Assembly (NCBI GenBank): GCA_035696165.1
Contig: DASRQX010000296.1
Coordinates: 1-33,841, forward strand
Origin: Palsa-883 sp035696165
GTDB taxonomy: Bacteria > Pseudomonadota > Alphaproteobacteria > Acetobacterales > Acetobacteraceae
Direction of reading: 5' to 3'
DNA length: 33,841 nucleotides
The position numbers and the translations under genes were made by a program. The notes beneath the pieces are model-generated. The model was not told the origin of the DNA. It saw only the letters and a program-made list of their open reading frames with translations, and ran no database searches. Below, one piece after another: positions 32,577 to 33,841 of the stretch (position 1 is the stretch's first letter; every line of letters begins with the position of its first letter).

Positions 32577-33841
32577 GTGCAGACCTATCCGACATGGCCC
32601 AACCTCGCGGCGATGATGTTCGCGCGTGCCCGGGAATGGCCGGACAAGCCGATGCTGCGCGCGCATCGCGGCGGGAGCTGGCACGGCATCACCTGGGCGG
32701 AGTTCGCCCGCCAGGCCGCCTCGGCCGCGCGGCACCTGCGCGCCGCCGGTGTCGCGGCCGGCGATCGCGTCATGATCGTCGCCGAAAGCCGGCCCGAATA
32801 CCTGATCGCCGAGACCGCCCTGATGGCGATCCGCGCCGTTCCGGTGCCGGCCTATGTCACCAACACCGTCGAGGACCACGCACACATCCTGCGCGACAGT
32901 GCCGCACGCGCGGCGATCGTCGCGTCCGCCCAACTTGCCGGCAGGCTGCGGGAAGCGGGCGCGCGCGCCGGCGGGCTTGACCTGCTGGTGGTGATGGACG
33001 GCGCGCCGGAGGCCGCGGGCGGCACCACGCGGCTGATCCCCTGGACCGAGCTGATCGGCGACACCGCCCCTCCGGACGACATCGCGGTCGACGCGGCGGC
33101 CATCGCGCCGACCGAACTCGCTTGCCTGATCTACACCTCCGGCACCGGCGGCGCGCCCAAGGGGGTGATGCTGCCGCACCGTGCCATCCTGTCGAACTGC
33201 CGCGGCGCGTTCGAACTGGTCCGCCCGCTGCGGCTGAAGGACGAGGTGTATCTCTCCTACCTGCCCATCTCACACAGCTACGAGCACACGGTCGGGCAGC
33301 TCTTCTTGCCCTCGATCGGCACCGAGATTGTCTACGCGCGCGGGGTAGAACACCTGGCGGCCGACATGTTGACGGTGCGCCCCACCATCCTGACCGCGGT
33401 GCCGCGCGTGCTGGAGGTGATCCGCGCCCGCGTGCTGGGACAGGTCGCGCGTGAGAAGCGCTGGCGCCAGGCATTGTTCAACCGCGCGCTGGCGATCGGC
33501 CTGAAGCGTGTCGATCACGCGCCTCTGTCGTTCATCGAGGATCTACTGGACTGGCCGCTGGATCGGCTGGTCCGCGCCAAGATACGCGCCCGTTTCGGCG
33601 GAAGGCTGATCGCCGCGATGTCCGGCGGCGCGCGCCTGGAGCCGGAGGTCGGGCGATTCTACCTGGCGCTCGGCATCCGCATCATGCAGGGCTACGGCCA
33701 GACCGAGGCCGGACCGGTGGTCAGCGCCAACCCGCCGAATGCGATCCGCATCGAAACGGTTGGCCCGCCGCTGCAAGGCGTCGAGGTCCGTATTGCCGAG
33801 GACGGCGAGATCCTGGTGCGCGGCGACCTGCTGATGCACGG
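32577..33841 (+). CDS. Long-chain acyl-CoA synthetase / AMP-binding enzyme (partial)
   Basis: The first 421 residues of an adenylate-forming enzyme are present; the gene runs off the window. It activates a carboxylic acid to acyl-AMP and then to acyl-CoA. The P-loop reads YTSGTGGAPKGVMLPH (about 186-200; the family form is TSGTTGxPKG), followed by LPISHSYEHTVGQ and the adenine-binding motif GYGQTEAGP (about 372), typical of the FadD15/long-chain type. GTG at 32577 follows GAGG; a TTG at 32544 in the same frame is an alternative start, with AGGGA before it. Confidence 0.9.
   Translation, partial: MQTYPTWPNLAAMMFARAREWPDKPMLRAHRGGSWHGITWAEFARQAASAARHLRAAGVAAGDRVMIVAESRPEYLIAETALMAIRAVPVPAYVTNTVEDHAHILRDSAARAAIVASAQLAGRLREAGARAGGLDLLVVMDGAPEAAGGTTRLIPWTELIGDTAPPDDIAVDAAAIAPTELACLIYTSGTGGAPKGVMLPHRAILSNCRGAFELVRPLRLKDEVYLSYLPISHSYEHTVGQLFLPSIGTEIVYARGVEHLAADMLTVRPTILTAVPRVLEVIRARVLGQVAREKRWRQALFNRALAIGLKRVDHAPLSFIEDLLDWPLDRLVRAKIRARFGGRLIAAMSGGARLEPEVGRFYLALGIRIMQGYGQTEAGPVVSANPPNAIRIETVGPPLQGVEVRIAEDGEILVRGDLLMH

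Overview
The window is high-GC DNA with dense genes on both strands. Strong G/C third-position bias, EcfG-type promoter motifs (GGAAC-N16/17-CGTT), a Ku/LigD repair pair and the repeat families suggest an alphaproteobacterium, most likely Rhodospirillales and possibly Acetobacteraceae. That placement rests on gene content and sequence style only. No rRNA, tRNA or CRISPR array was seen.

Layout. 1-1063: the start of an unrecognised minus-strand gene, with an operator-like palindrome inside its promoter, then about 900 bp of repeat-bearing intergenic DNA. 1064-3822: a Gly-zipper lipoprotein, a CBS-pair protein, a DUF1328 membrane peptide, and a secreted protein followed by pyridoxal kinase. 4153-7820: a circularly permuted ATP-grasp / alpha-E pair followed by an NHL-type beta-propeller. 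7878-10805: an accessory, decaying stretch with palindromic repeats, an orphan membrane-fusion protein and a frameshifted SapC-like relic. 10810-15794: Ku-LigD end joining preceded by a 32-aa leader ORF under a perfect EcfG-type promoter, then a PRC-barrel / DUF4142 pair with a second EcfG-like promoter at the same distance from its start. 16013-21354: a small membrane protein, a TetR regulator, and a divergent three-subunit molybdenum hydroxylase operon of the PaoABC type. 21525-23201: a palindromic repeat and a broken IS110 transposase. 23224-29030: a catabolic-looking island with an arylmalonate-decarboxylase-like protein, an extradiol-dioxygenase-like VOC protein, an orphan Phd-type antitoxin, a Tat-exported alpha/beta hydrolase, an orphan family 5 solute-binding protein and an unrecognised protein. 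29162-33841: an ABC1/UbiB-type kinase, an M3 oligoendopeptidase and the start of a long-chain acyl-CoA synthetase.

How parts fit together. Ku and LigD form a complete minimal bacterial NHEJ system and appear to share general-stress control with the envelope/stress proteins next door. The TetR protein probably controls the molybdenum hydroxylase operon through an inverted repeat lying exactly between the -35 and -10 of a strong promoter. A family of nested, modular palindromes occurs five times, several times between convergent genes, and may act both as terminators and as mobile repeats. The best candidates for something new are the modular palindromes, the Ku leader ORF with its stress promoter, the single-cysteine AMDase-like gene island, and the ATP-grasp/alpha-E/NHL grouping.
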